From Thermococcus barophilus MP (GTDB lineage: Archaea > Methanobacteriota_B > Thermococci > Thermococcales > Thermococcaceae): a stretch of DNA of 64,000 nt. Made by a program: the position numbers and the translations under genes. Shown here piece by piece: positions 55,737 to 64,000 of the stretch (positions are counted from its first letter, which is position 1; the number at the start of each line of letters is the position of its first letter). The stretch is taken from positions 310,001-374,000 of the forward strand of contig NC_014804.1 of the NCBI RefSeq assembly GCF_000151105.2, read 5' to 3'. A model generated the notes under the pieces. That model was not told the DNA's origin. It saw nothing but the letters and a program-made list of their open reading frames with translations, and ran no database searches.

Positions 55737-56531
55737 TTAGGTCTGAAGGGAAGCCAGCTCAAAGATAAGCTCAGCTCTGGGGCAGTATTTTTTCAATCTT
55801 TCTTTAACTTCTGCGTGCTTCCCGAGAACGGGCCAGAGAATTGAATCTATGTGAAGAGGTGGGATATCAACGTCTCTTGCAATTCTTGACCAGAAAACTG
55901 TGGGAGGTTCGTTTGTGAATCTCTTTGTATATGCATTTATTCTCACATCATCTGGAATTTCAATTTCCATTGGATAGGGGATGAATTCCCTAAATGCTAT
56001 TCTGCCCGCATACCCAAACATCTTCACAGCAAAGACTATTGTTTTGGCATTTCGTTTGGAATTCAGCACTTTTGCAAGGTCGTTCCTTAGAGATGTCATT
56101 GAATAGTAGTAATTTTTGAGGTCTTTAAGTTTAAGCTCAGCCAAGAAAGGCTCAAGCTTTTCAAGCCTTTTAATTTTTGCAGCTGTCAGCCTTCTGTTAG
56201 TCTTTGACTCTGATAGAAACCTTGAATAAGCATCAGCAATACCTTTTTCTGAAGGGTTCGATGAGAAATACTCGGCAAATTCCCACCACCACTCTTCTCC
56301 AGTGGCTGTCAGCTGATAGCTGACTACTGCGTTGGCAATTACGAGCTTTATAAACAGCTCATCGTTTTTGAGATTTTTGTAAAGATGTTCTAAAGCCGAA
56401 AACTGCAGATCAACTTTCTCCTCGATAGTTCTGGCACATTCTATGCCCAACTCTCTAAGGATTCCCTTTAATCTTTCGATTTTTGGCTTGTTCTCCTTGT
56501 ATTTGACTGTGATGAAGCGGTCAAGGGTCAT
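55737..56531 (-). CDS. Archaeal 8-oxoguanine DNA glycosylase AGOG
   Basis: The 264-aa helical protein of the AGOG family is an N-glycosylase/DNA lyase of the helix-hairpin-helix superfamily that removes 8-oxoguanine. Family hallmarks are D-L-Q-F-S-A-L, G-E-E-W-W-W-E-F, the Lys-containing K-T-I-V-F-A-V-K-M-F-G-Y-A (catalytic Lys candidate) and I-P-P-L-H-I-D-S. Three bp after the RFAP synthase gene, so co-transcribed with it. Confidence 0.9.
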   Translation of the reverse strand: MTLDRFITVKYKENKPKIERLKGILRELGIECARTIEEKVDLQFSALEHLYKNLKNDELFIKLVIANAVVSYQLTATGEEWWWEFAEYFSSNPSEKGIADAYSRFLSESKTNRRLTAAKIKRLEKLEPFLAELKLKDLKNYYYSMTSLRNDLAKVLNSKRNAKTIVFAVKMFGYAGRIAFREFIPYPMEIEIPDDVRINAYTKRFTNEPPTVFWSRIARDVDIPPLHIDSILWPVLGKHAEVKERLKKYCPRAELIFELASLQT

Positions 56532-56533
56532 AT

Positions 56534-57505
56534 TTATCCCTTCGCTACGCTGTTTATCAGCCTCAGCAGATAGGCATTTTCCATCACAATTTCTGCTCCT
56601 TTGTTCCTTGGAATTCCGAGCTCTATCTCGGCTTTGAGGCCGTAATCCTTCAGAAAGTCATGCAGCTTTGCCTTCAGCATGGAGTATTCGTTTTTCTGTA
56701 TTAGCCCGTAAACAGTTGGACCCCACGAGCTCTGTCCGTATCCATAAGTGTTCTCCCTCAAAAACTCCATGATTAGCTTGACATCTTCCCTGAATTCCCC
56801 TCCCTGGTAATCCTCAAAATGCTTTCCAACCAGCCTTTGAATTTCACTCAAATGTTTTCCAAAGGTCTTAATGTCCCTTTCTTTTAGAGATGGTAGAAGT
56901 CCAAGCAGAATTCTGTGGCTTATTTCCTTTGCAATTTCGGATTTGCCTCTAATGCTTGCCATTATAGGCTTTTCCTCTTCTTCATTAAATCCTCTCTTAA
57001 CTTGAGGAATCACTAAAAGAAAAGCCCAGTTCTTAGGAAACTCCTCTCTAAAAATCAGAGGTGGTATTCCTTCCTTAACTCCCCCATCAATAACAAAGCC
57101 GCCGTATTTGAAGGTGTAAATCCCAGCACCGCTGTTCTTTCCTCTTCCAAAAATTTCAGCCAGCTCTTCAAGTTCAGCATTTATGTTGTTCAGCTTTGCT
57201 ATTCCTACACCAACAGCTAAAGAGAGCTGAGTTGTTGATCCTAAGCCAATATGTCTTGGGATTGCTTTTCTAACTTCAACGAGATAATTGAAGCCCGTGC
57301 TAAAATGTTTGTTCATCCTTCCAATGATGAATTTAATTGTTTCTTTGTCTTCTCTTTCAGCCCTAATTTCGAGTTTTTCATGTGGCATGAGCTTTATCTC
57401 GTAGCCTTCTTCAAGGGCAACACCTAAGCTTCCAAATCTTCTTCCCAAAGAACCGGAGGGGTCAATTAAACCTAAATGCAGTCTTCTTGGTGTTTTGATT
57501 ATCAT
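56534..57505 (-). CDS. Beta-ribofuranosylaminobenzene 5'-phosphate synthase family (GHMP fold)
   Basis: The 323-aa GHMP-superfamily protein of the beta-RFAP synthase family has T-P-R-R-L-H-L-G-L-I-D and the phosphate loop R-H-I-G-L-G-S-T-T-Q. G-R-G-K-N-S-G-A-G, and Y-G-Y-G-Q-S-S-W-G-P-T also appear. The enzyme joins p-aminobenzoate or a hydroxybenzoate to PRPP in tetrahydromethanopterin-type cofactor synthesis. ATG 57505 follows GGTGGTGG. A FolP homologue is encoded 1 kb away, which supports the pathway. Confidence 0.85.
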   Translation of the reverse strand: MIIKTPRRLHLGLIDPSGSLGRRFGSLGVALEEGYEIKLMPHEKLEIRAEREDKETIKFIIGRMNKHFSTGFNYLVEVRKAIPRHIGLGSTTQLSLAVGVGIAKLNNINAELEELAEIFGRGKNSGAGIYTFKYGGFVIDGGVKEGIPPLIFREEFPKNWAFLLVIPQVKRGFNEEEEKPIMASIRGKSEIAKEISHRILLGLLPSLKERDIKTFGKHLSEIQRLVGKHFEDYQGGEFREDVKLIMEFLRENTYGYGQSSWGPTVYGLIQKNEYSMLKAKLHDFLKDYGLKAEIELGIPRNKGAEIVMENAYLLRLINSVAKG

Positions 57506-57609
57506 AACCACCACCATATTGGACTCGAGAGCTGCCTTTTTAATTCATTTGCTATTGCATGACAAAAATGATTTAACAACGAAAGTCAAAATGCAGTTGG
57601 TGAAGGAGT

Positions 57610-58419
57610 GTGCCGTTTATTAAAGTAGATGGGATTAAGATCCATTTCTATGACTCGGGAAAGGCAGTGGAGGAGAATTTGCCGGCTCTCCTATTTCTTC
57701 ATGGCTCTCCGGGTCAGATTAGCAACTGGAAACATATTCTACCGTGTTTTGAAGGGAGTTATAGAGTTGTTGCAGTGGATTTGAGAGGGTATGGAAAATC
57801 GGATAAGCCATTAAATGTTGCACTTGAGGACTACATCAGGGATATTGACGCGATAAGATCTGAACTCGGACTTGAAAACATTGTTCTAATTGGGCACAGC
57901 TTTGGAGCGATGATAGCAATCGAATACGCTGCTCGGAGGCATGTTAATGGAGTTGTGTTGATAGGTCCAGTTGCGTATTTAAAAACTGATGCTATTGACA
58001 AGATTATAATGCATTTGCCTCCTGCAATTTGGAAACCGATTCTCTTCAAAAGCAACCTCCTCACAAGGCGGATGTATAGGAAGATGTTTTTCAGTCCATC
58101 AACGCCAGATGAAGTGTTCTTAGAGTTCATGAAGGATAATAAAGATTACATAGAATCCTTACCCCCACAAAGCTTCAGATATTTAATTCATCTGGCAGGA
58201 TATAACGCCAAACCTTCTGCAGAGAGAGTAAAAGTTCCTACTTTAATAATAGTTGGAGAAGATGATGTTGTGACACCGCCCGAACATGCAAAGCTGATAC
58301 ATAAGTGGGTTGAAAATTCAAAGCTTGTAATTATACCAAAAGCTGGGCATTTGGTACTCTATGAAAAGCCTGGAGAAATATGCAGGCTGATTAAGGAGTT
58401 TATCAAAGGGGCAGATTAG
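57610..58419 (+). CDS. Alpha/beta hydrolase
   Basis: The 269-aa alpha/beta-hydrolase fold protein has oxyanion segment F-L-H-G-S-P-G. The nucleophile elbow is G-H-S-F-G-A, the Asp lies near I-V-G-E-D-D-V-V-T-P, and the catalytic His is in A-G-H-L-V. GTG start at 57610. Its substrate cannot be read from sequence. Followed after 14 bp by the folP homologue, so probably one transcript. Confidence 0.85.
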   Translation: MPFIKVDGIKIHFYDSGKAVEENLPALLFLHGSPGQISNWKHILPCFEGSYRVVAVDLRGYGKSDKPLNVALEDYIRDIDAIRSELGLENIVLIGHSFGAMIAIEYAARRHVNGVVLIGPVAYLKTDAIDKIIMHLPPAIWKPILFKSNLLTRRMYRKMFFSPSTPDEVFLEFMKDNKDYIESLPPQSFRYLIHLAGYNAKPSAERVKVPTLIIVGEDDVVTPPEHAKLIHKWVENSKLVIIPKAGHLVLYEKPGEICRLIKEFIKGAD

Positions 58420-58433
58420 GGAGGTGAACGGAA

Positions 58434-59258
58434 ATGAAGTTTGCCGGTGTTAATCTTGAGGAACCGAAAATTATGGGGGTTATTAATGTTTCCCCGGAAA
58501 GCTTTTACAAGGGAAGTGTCAAGCAGAGTGAGGATGAGCTGATTAGAACAGCTTTAAAAATGGTTGAGGATGGAGCCTCTTTTATTGATATTGGGGCAAA
58601 ATCTACAGCTCCTTATTTAGAAACCCAAATTCCAGTTGAAGAGGAAATCAGAAGGGCAGTCTGGGCAATCTCAACACTAAGGGATTATGTCAATGTTCCA
58701 ATCAGCATAGATACAACAAATGCAAAGGTTGCTGAGGAAGCAATAAAAGCTGGAGCAGATATCATCAACGACGTTTCTGGACTTAAAGGGGATTCAGAAA
58801 TGGTTAAAGTTGCAAAGGAATATGGCGTTCCTGTGATAATCTGCGCCCATGGAGAAGTTAGGGACTTCATGGAGCCTGTTCACACTGTAATCAGCTTCCT
58901 CCAAGAAAGTCTCCAGATTGCATACAAAAACGGAATTGAGAAAGAAAAGATTGCAATCGATCCGGCAATTGGCTTTTTAAGGCCAAGCTATCCCCCTTGG
59001 TATGAGTGGGATTCAAAAGTTATAGCGAATCTGAACATGCTCAAGATGTTTGGGCTTCCTATTTTGGTGGGTGTTTCCAGAAAGTCCTTTATTGGCGCAA
59101 TAACAGGAAGAAAAGACCCAGGTGAAAGGCTGCCAGGCTCACTGGCAACAACGGCAATAGCTGTTTGGAATGGGGCGAATATCATAAGAACCCATGATGT
59201 TAAAGAAACATTTGATGCAGTTAGGCTTGCATGGTTTATTAAGAGGTTTCGGGCATGA
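58434..59258 (+). CDS. folP: Dihydropteroate synthase homologue
   Basis: The 274-aa TIM barrel has I-M-G-V-I-N-V-S-P-E-S-F-Y, D-I-G-A-K-S-T-A-P, I-S-I-D-T, I-I-N-D-V-S-G and the C-terminal G-V-S-R-K-S-F-I-G. The G-A-K-S-T region replaces the canonical G-x-E-S-T/R, as in archaeal members. In Archaea the real aminobenzoate acceptor is RFAP, so the exact reaction is uncertain. Strong SD GGGAGGTG. Confidence 0.87.
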   Translation: MKFAGVNLEEPKIMGVINVSPESFYKGSVKQSEDELIRTALKMVEDGASFIDIGAKSTAPYLETQIPVEEEIRRAVWAISTLRDYVNVPISIDTTNAKVAEEAIKAGADIINDVSGLKGDSEMVKVAKEYGVPVIICAHGEVRDFMEPVHTVISFLQESLQIAYKNGIEKEKIAIDPAIGFLRPSYPPWYEWDSKVIANLNMLKMFGLPILVGVSRKSFIGAITGRKDPGERLPGSLATTAIAVWNGANIIRTHDVKETFDAVRLAWFIKRFRA

Positions 59259-59264
59259 GCATCG

Positions 59265-60062
59265 TTATAATCTGACCTCTTCAATTTCAAATCTTTCTGT
59301 TTTTGGATAAATTTTGACGTAGAATGCCGTTCCGTTTTCAACTTCTTCGAATGGGATGTATGAATAATGCTCGAAAGTTGAAGATACAGTTGCAAAGACA
59401 TCAGCACCTTCAAAATATAGCAACCTGCCATAGTAGTAGTTCAAAGTGTCTGAAGCATATACATCGGTCATATATGCAGTTATAAACGCTCGAATTTCCT
59501 TTTTATTGTTCATGAGCAGTGTTGCTGTGTTCATAAGGGATCTTGTTGCCGTTTTAATCTCTATAAACCTTCTCAATAGATGTTCCTTTTCAATTCCTTC
59601 TAAAAAGCGGCAGAGGTAAGCCCCCATTACATAGCTGTCTGAAGCCCCTTTTAATTCTTCTGGATTAAGCTCTCCCATCTCTATCAGCTGTTTTTTGTTC
59701 AAATCTCCGTTATGCAGCGTCCAGAATATAAAGCCCCTTCTCGTTGAAAAGCCAAAAGGCTGGACATTAAACAGATTTTTCTCCCCCTGGCTTGCAGCTC
59801 TGGTATGGGCCATAAATATTACGAAGCCGTCCAGTTTTTCCATTGCTTCTTTTACTTTTTTCCTGTCTTCAAAAATTGCACTTTCACTGCGATAGTGTTC
59901 GATGTAGCCATCTTTCAGCAGGAGATAGCCCCAGCCATCCCTATGTTGGCTTCCCTTTTTGCGGGCGAGTTTGTAAGGGTCATGTTCTGAAGATTTAAGC
60001 AGCGCCTCAAGAAGAGGTCTTACCCTTTTTCCATCACCTACAGCGAACAGTATTCTGCACAT
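59265..60062 (-). CDS. Class II glutamine amidotransferase domain protein
   Basis: The 265-aa Ntn hydrolase begins M-C-R-I-L-F, so Cys2 would be the N-terminal nucleophile after Met removal. Other family residues are H-R-D-G-W-G-Y, H-T-R-A-A-S and H-N-G-D-L. No synthetase partner is fused or adjacent. ATG 60062 is chosen because it exposes the Cys; the upstream codons to 60074 form the SD (GGTGG). Confidence 0.86.
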   Translation of the reverse strand: MCRILFAVGDGKRVRPLLEALLKSSEHDPYKLARKKGSQHRDGWGYLLLKDGYIEHYRSESAIFEDRKKVKEAMEKLDGFVIFMAHTRAASQGEKNLFNVQPFGFSTRRGFIFWTLHNGDLNKKQLIEMGELNPEELKGASDSYVMGAYLCRFLEGIEKEHLLRRFIEIKTATRSLMNTATLLMNNKKEIRAFITAYMTDVYASDTLNYYYGRLLYFEGADVFATVSSTFEHYSYIPFEEVENGTAFYVKIYPKTERFEIEEVRL

Positions 60063-60116
60063 TAAGACCACCAAAGGTTTTTAGCTTTTCATAGTATAAA
60101 AATTTGGGGATCGAGA

Positions 60117-60869
60117 ATGATACTTAGAAAGTTGAAGAAGGAAGCACTTCGAATCATTGACGAAGACTTCACGATCGTAGATTTTTCATTTGCTCTTCCA
60201 TACACTTATGTTGTTATCGAAGGGAAGAGGGGGAAGTCTTTGGGAGTTGCAATGACGCTTCCAGAAGAGATTCAAATGTATTCAAATGAAATCGAAGATG
60301 TGGACGTTAGAAAATTCATTGAAAAATTGGACAGCTTAAACATAATTGAGCGTACTTTGGCAATAGCGACAATAAATGCAGTCTCTCAATACTACATAGA
60401 TTTAAGCAGAACCAAAAATGAAGATGCTGTAGAGCTCTTAGATGACAGCATTGAAAAAGTTGCAGTAATTGGGAATATGCATCCCATAGTGAAGACGCTA
60501 AAAGAGAGGGGTTTTGATGTGTATGTATTTGAAAGAAACCTCAAACTTTGGGATAGGGAAACTCTAAGCGATTCTTTGGAACACTGGCTTCTTCCAGAGA
60601 TGGATGCTGTTATTGTGAGCGGATCTGCATTGGTGAACGCTACTTTAGACATGATCCTTGAAAGATCCAAGAAAGCCAAACTGATTGTTTTAACTGGTCC
60701 AACAGCTCAACTTTTGCCTGAGCTTCTCAGAGGTTCAGGTGTTACTCATCTGGCATCAATGAAGGTTCTAAACATCGAAAGAGCCCTTACAAAGCTTAAA
60801 CTCGGAACCTTCAGAGGCTTTGAGAAAGAAAATAAAAAGTACATCATTGAGGTGCCGGAGGATGGATAA
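60117..60869 (+). CDS. DUF364-family Rossmann-like protein
   Basis: The 250-aa protein has the N-terminal DUF4213-like part and C-terminal DUF364 (V-A-V-I-G-N-M-H-P-I-V, then D-A-V-I-V-S-G-S-A-L-V-N, and L-T-G-P-T-A). Members are linked to metal or cofactor handling but not proven. A TATA-like AGTATAAAAATT lies about 20-27 bp before ATG, so the RNA may be leaderless. The 3' end overlaps the nuclease-domain gene by 8 bp. Confidence 0.8.
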   Translation: MILRKLKKEALRIIDEDFTIVDFSFALPYTYVVIEGKRGKSLGVAMTLPEEIQMYSNEIEDVDVRKFIEKLDSLNIIERTLAIATINAVSQYYIDLSRTKNEDAVELLDDSIEKVAVIGNMHPIVKTLKERGFDVYVFERNLKLWDRETLSDSLEHWLLPEMDAVIVSGSALVNATLDMILERSKKAKLIVLTGPTAQLLPELLRGSGVTHLASMKVLNIERALTKLKLGTFRGFEKENKKYIIEVPEDG

Positions 60870-61731
60870 GATAGAGAGGGCAATACTCGATGTTCTCAAA
60901 AAAGTAAATGAGCACAGGAAATTGTACGAAAGAAACGAGGAAGCAGTAAAACAGCATTTAATTGGTGAGGTATTCCAAGCCCTTGGCTGGGAGTGGAACA
61001 ATCCCAAGGAAGTGCGCCCAGAGGAGAGAACTGATGAGGGAAGGGCAGATTATGCATTAATCACTGGTAACAGAGTGGTTGCGTTTGTTGAGGCTAAGAA
61101 TCTTAGTATAAACGTTCTCAAAAAGGAAAAACCACTGAGACAGCTTGGGAGATACTGCTTCAATAATGGGGTTAAATATGGTATTCTGACGAATGGAGTT
61201 GCATGGGTGGTTATTAAAGCATTTGAGGAAGGCTCCCGCCTGGAGGACAGGATTATTTTAAGTGTGGACATAGAAAATGAACCAATTGAGAGAACGACCC
61301 TCAAATTAAGCCTCTTATCAAAAAGTAGAATAGAAAAACTTGAAAGATTTGCAACCCTTCTAAGAGCCTTAGAGTTCAGCTTTGATGAGCTTAAGCGGGA
61401 AGGTATCAGCGAGAGGAAGCTAATAGAGTTTTTAACTGCTTCAAAGAAGAGATTGCTCACTTTGGAAAAGTTAAGAGGGGATGAGCTTCCAAGGGCTCTC
61501 TACATCTATGATAATGGCTGGAAGATCGTTCCTCTTGTAGAGCGGAGTATTAAGGGGATTTTGCTGTCCCTCCTTCTCTATCTCAGCGAGAAAAGTGAAG
61601 GTGAAGAAAAAGCTCAGATTAAAAAGGCTTATGCGTATCTCAAGGAAATGCCAATTGACACTCAAAAAATTCTAAGGCTTCTGCATGAAATAGAAAAGGA
61701 GAAGGGGATCAGAATAGGAATTGAAATTTAG
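60862..61731 (+). CDS. Stand-alone HsdR-N-type nuclease domain protein
   Basis: The 289-aa protein has an N-terminal half (1-150) like the R-subunit nuclease domain of type I restriction enzymes: G-E-V-F-Q-A-L-G-W-E, then G-R-A-D-Y-A-L and F-V-E-A-K-N-L. That is a PD-(D/E)xK-type core, with G-I-L-T-N-G-V-A-W following. The C-terminal half is helical and unassigned. No helicase, methylase or specificity gene is near. Start ATG 60862, inside the end of the DUF364 gene; convergent with the phosphoesterase gene, 4 bp overlap. Confidence 0.8.
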   Translation: MDKIERAILDVLKKVNEHRKLYERNEEAVKQHLIGEVFQALGWEWNNPKEVRPEERTDEGRADYALITGNRVVAFVEAKNLSINVLKKEKPLRQLGRYCFNNGVKYGILTNGVAWVVIKAFEEGSRLEDRIILSVDIENEPIERTTLKLSLLSKSRIEKLERFATLLRALEFSFDELKREGISERKLIEFLTASKKRLLTLEKLRGDELPRALYIYDNGWKIVPLVERSIKGILLSLLLYLSEKSEGEEKAQIKKAYAYLKEMPIDTQKILRLLHEIEKEKGIRIGIEI

Positions 61732-63251
61732 CCGTTGTTTTTCCATGGAACCTCTGTTTTGATTTTCCAGATGCCCAAAAGCTTTCTTGAGCCCCAGGTT
61801 GCCTGAATTTCAAAAGCAACGATCATGTCTTCATATATGTCAATCAAGTTGAATGAGTTTCCAAATGGATCTCTCTGCAGCTCCCAGCTCACTGATCCAG
61901 CGTTTACTATTGGTGTTCTTTCAATCCTGACTCCAAAGGCGTTGCCCCCATGTCCTGTCATTACAAGTTCTGTCCTTTCCTCAGTGAGTATTTTTAGGAC
62001 ATTTCCAGCATCCTCCAAAAATCCAAGCTCCCTGCTCCTTGGAATTGGTATGAGGTTATGATGCATCACAACTGCCGTAAACTTCTCTTTGTGCTCTTCA
62101 AGAAGGGACTTCAAAAGCCTTTGACCCATCCTGCCAACTACCCCTATGGGCGTTTCGTATTGTGCCGTCAGCAGGGGAATGAATACGAAATCCCCGAATT
62201 CTTTAATCTCAGGTTCCCCAAAGTACTCTTTGAATAAGTCATAGCCAAGGTATGTTATGTCATTGTGTCCAGGAACGATCATTTTTTCAGCTTTAATCTT
62301 CTCGTAGTACCCTGCTGCCGCTTCATAGTATCTCTCAATTCCAACATCAACGATGTCACCGCAGTGTATAACCAGATCAGGTTTGTATTTCTCATTTATT
62401 GCCCTTATTGCATTTTCAAGAACGCGTTTTCTGAAATAAATCCTGTCAGAAACATTGCTCTCGCTCATCTGAACTATTCTCAATAAGTGTTTTCCTTTTG
62501 GGATGAAAAGTTTGGGCTTTACGGATTTGTAGCTCTTTTTCTCTTCATCTCCAGTTACCCTTCTTATGGTTACGTCTATTCTTCCGTCTCCATTCAGCTT
62601 GATGATGTTGTAGCTGTTCACGTCACCTTTTCTTGTCTTTCTGCATGATGTGCACCCAGCGTTCACCACAACCAGGTCTTCGATGCTGTAAACATTTGGA
62701 ACATGCTTGTGTCCGCAGAGATAGAGATTAACCTCATGCCTTAAAAGCAGATCTAAAACGTCGCCTGCATTGTACAGAACATTCCTCTCTCTGCCTGTAT
62801 CCGGTAGAGGAACGAGATGGTGATGAGCGGCCACGATTTTAAATTTTTTGTGCGAATACTCTTCAAGCTTTTCTTTCAGCCAACGGAACTTGTATCCCCC
62901 AACTCTCCCATCGCTTAAGTCAGGTATCGTTGAATCTATCCAGATTATCACAAGATCATCTCGTTCATAAACCCCGTATAGTGGACCAATGTACTTCTCG
63001 AACAGCTCATATCCAACATTTCTGGCGTCGTGATTTCCGGGAAGCACAATTAGAGGCTTTTCAATTTTTCTAATCAGATAGCTGGCATGCTCGTATTCTT
63101 CTTTGAGACCCTGATTTGTCACATCTCCGGTATGAATTACTAAGTCAAAATCACTGCGGTTTACTTCGTTCACTATTAGATCATAGGCATAGGACTTGAA
63201 AGCTGGGTCCTGCGTTATATGGGTGTCGCTTATGTGTGCTATCCTAATCAT
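61728..63251 (-). CDS. Metallophosphoesterase with two calcineurin-like domains, the second degenerate
   Basis: The 507-aa protein has domain 1 with all ligands: I-S-D-T-H (D9, H11), H-T-G-D-V-T, P-G-N-H-D, A-A-H-H-H and C-G-H-K-H. Domain 2 (about 255-507) repeats the fold, but the ligands are changed. M-S-E-S-N replaces D-x-H, G-H-N-D replaces G-N-H-D and G-H-G-G-N replaces G-H-x-H, while H-C-G-D and M-H-H-N remain. Probably only domain 1 is active. ATG 63251 chosen; 5 bp from the CBS gene. Confidence 0.88.
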   Translation of the reverse strand: MIRIAHISDTHITQDPAFKSYAYDLIVNEVNRSDFDLVIHTGDVTNQGLKEEYEHASYLIRKIEKPLIVLPGNHDARNVGYELFEKYIGPLYGVYERDDLVIIWIDSTIPDLSDGRVGGYKFRWLKEKLEEYSHKKFKIVAAHHHLVPLPDTGRERNVLYNAGDVLDLLLRHEVNLYLCGHKHVPNVYSIEDLVVVNAGCTSCRKTRKGDVNSYNIIKLNGDGRIDVTIRRVTGDEEKKSYKSVKPKLFIPKGKHLLRIVQMSESNVSDRIYFRKRVLENAIRAINEKYKPDLVIHCGDIVDVGIERYYEAAAGYYEKIKAEKMIVPGHNDITYLGYDLFKEYFGEPEIKEFGDFVFIPLLTAQYETPIGVVGRMGQRLLKSLLEEHKEKFTAVVMHHNLIPIPRSRELGFLEDAGNVLKILTEERTELVMTGHGGNAFGVRIERTPIVNAGSVSWELQRDPFGNSFNLIDIYEDMIVAFEIQATWGSRKLLGIWKIKTEVPWKNNG

Positions 63252-63256
63252 TAGCA

Positions 63257-63664
63257 TCACTCCACGGAGATTGATGTTTCAAGCTTTCTCCTTGTTGCTT
63301 CAAGCAGATCGCTCAGCGTGAAAATACCGACTATCTTCCCCTCCTCTTCAATCAGGATGTGCTTAATTCTATGATATGCCATTGTCTTGAGAACTTCTCT
63401 CACTGGGGTGTTCGCATCCGTAGTTATCAACTCCCGGGTCATTATTTCCTTTACAGGGGTGGTGTATGGCAAGCCAGGTACAATAACCCTTCTTATGATG
63501 TCCGATTTTGTGAAGAAGCCAACAACCCTGTCATTCTCAATAACAACCAAAGAGCCTATGTCAAACTTTACCATAATCCTGCAGGCTTCCTGAATGGTAT
63601 CATCAGGGTTTACTCCAATGAGTTTTCTTGTCATGTAAACCTTAATTGGTGCATTTCTTTCCAT
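63257..63664 (-). CDS. CBS-domain pair protein
   Basis: The 135-aa protein consists of two CBS motifs (V-Y-M-T-R-K-L-I-G-V..., then I-M-T-R-E-L-I-T-T-D). Each has the G-I-F-T/G-F-F-T-x-S-D ligand-binding turn. Probably an adenosine-nucleotide sensor. ATG 63664 follows GGTGGT; likely co-transcribed with the phosphoesterase gene. Confidence 0.88.
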   Translation of the reverse strand: MERNAPIKVYMTRKLIGVNPDDTIQEACRIMVKFDIGSLVVIENDRVVGFFTKSDIIRRVIVPGLPYTTPVKEIMTRELITTDANTPVREVLKTMAYHRIKHILIEEEGKIVGIFTLSDLLEATRRKLETSISVE

Positions 63665-63781
63665 AACTACCACCACATTATCAATAATGAATATTGATAT
63701 TCATCTTTAAAATAAACTTTTTTCGGCAAATAAATAAGGACACCATATTGACGCATCTGAACTAAAATTGAATAACGGATA

Positions 63782-64000
63782 TCACTCCCAAATTTCAATG
63801 CCCCGCTCCTTCAATCGCCCCAAGACTTCTTCCATAAGACGCTCCATTATTGCGTTCACTGTTTTTTCAAGCTCCACGTTTTCAATAATCGGTATCCCAT
63901 GCTCCTTAGCTTTCTCAATTAAAAACTCTTGAATTTCCATTATCTCATCGAGGTTCTTTAAGTAGTATTCAGCTGGTCTGAGGCTGTATCTTGTCCTCTC
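63782..64000 (-). CDS. Probable 2-phosphoglycerate kinase, C-terminal part (gene truncated by window end)
   Basis: The last 72 codons of a minus-strand gene, reading R-Y-S-L-R-P-A-E-Y-Y-L-K-N-L, then E-I-Q-E-F-L-I-E-K-A and G-I-P-I-I-E-N-V, ending in I-E-I-W-E. This resembles the C-terminus of archaeal 2-phosphoglycerate kinase, a P-loop enzyme in cyclic 2,3-diphosphoglycerate synthesis. The P-loop is outside the window, so the call is moderate. Confidence 0.55.
   Translation of the reverse strand, partial: ERTRYSLRPAEYYLKNLDEIMEIQEFLIEKAKEHGIPIIENVELEKTVNAIMERLMEEVLGRLKERGIEIWE

Overview
The window is chromosomal DNA of a hyperthermophilic archaeon of the order Thermococcales (Thermococcus, Pyrococcus or Palaeococcus), at moderate-to-low GC. 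This is inferred from the gene content: a Thermococcales-type S-layer protein, EndoQ, AGOG, the two-subunit GatDE amidotransferase, Pus10, Rpb4 (RpoF), L21e, HMG-CoA reductase, and TATA/BRE promoters combined with strong Shine-Dalgarno (SD) sites. GTG and TTG starts are common. I found no tRNA, rRNA, CRISPR array or intact insertion sequence.

Layout. 0-7.2 kb: the end of nop10, a PAC2-family protein, EndoQ, a polyprenol/DAG-kinase-like membrane protein, thiL, an MntA/HepT toxin-antitoxin pair, a decayed regulator-like gene, the AmrS radical SAM enzyme and a duplicated-domain protein. 7.2-11.6 kb: the S-layer gene with its own strong promoter, a membrane-anchored neighbour and a COG1031 radical SAM protein. 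11.7-15.2 kb (minus strand): the information-processing run pus10-rpl21e-rpoF-DUF655-rsmA. 15.3-27.7 kb: an HTH/zinc-ribbon regulator with gatD-gatE, two related membrane proteins, hmgA, a MinD-like ATPase, a TRAM protein, tdh and pheS-pheT. 27.7-31.6 kb: a probable 39-aa gene, truA, an XPB-like helicase and a UbiD-family decarboxylase.

31.7-55.7 kb is an amino-acid biosynthesis island. A leftward operon ask-thrB-thrC-asd-proC diverges from a rightward operon that runs from a small HTH gene through a split transketolase and every shikimate-pathway enzyme to chorismate, then chorismate mutase, an aminotransferase and tyrA. It is followed by a SerB-like phosphatase. Next comes a leftward histidine operon hisZ-hisG-hisD-hisB-hisH-hisA-hisF-hisIE-hisC-HAD phosphatase, which could supply every step from PRPP/ATP to histidinol phosphate; the HAD protein is a candidate for the missing histidinol-phosphatase. 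55.7-64 kb: the AGOG DNA glycosylase, beta-RFAP synthase and a dihydropteroate-synthase homologue (pterin cofactor), an alpha/beta hydrolase, a class-II amidotransferase, DUF364, a stand-alone HsdR-N-like nuclease domain, a double metallophosphoesterase, a CBS protein and the end of a probable 2-phosphoglycerate kinase gene.

The most unusual signal is the his leader. Between the promoter and hisZ there is a 32-codon ORF with a good SD. It ends Tyr-Cys-His-His-His-stop and is followed by mutually exclusive RNA pairings that include one covering the hisZ SD. This is what leader-peptide attenuation would look like, a mechanism I do not know to be established in Archaea. Two further signals stand out. 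A 13-bp palindromic motif (TGYCNAWATGACA) occurs three times, each time 16-17 bp upstream of a TATA-like element, at his, at the thr/aro divergent region and at the SerB-like gene. A roughly 180-bp hairpin-rich insert separates hisB from hisH. All functional calls rest on reading the sequence; no database search was run.
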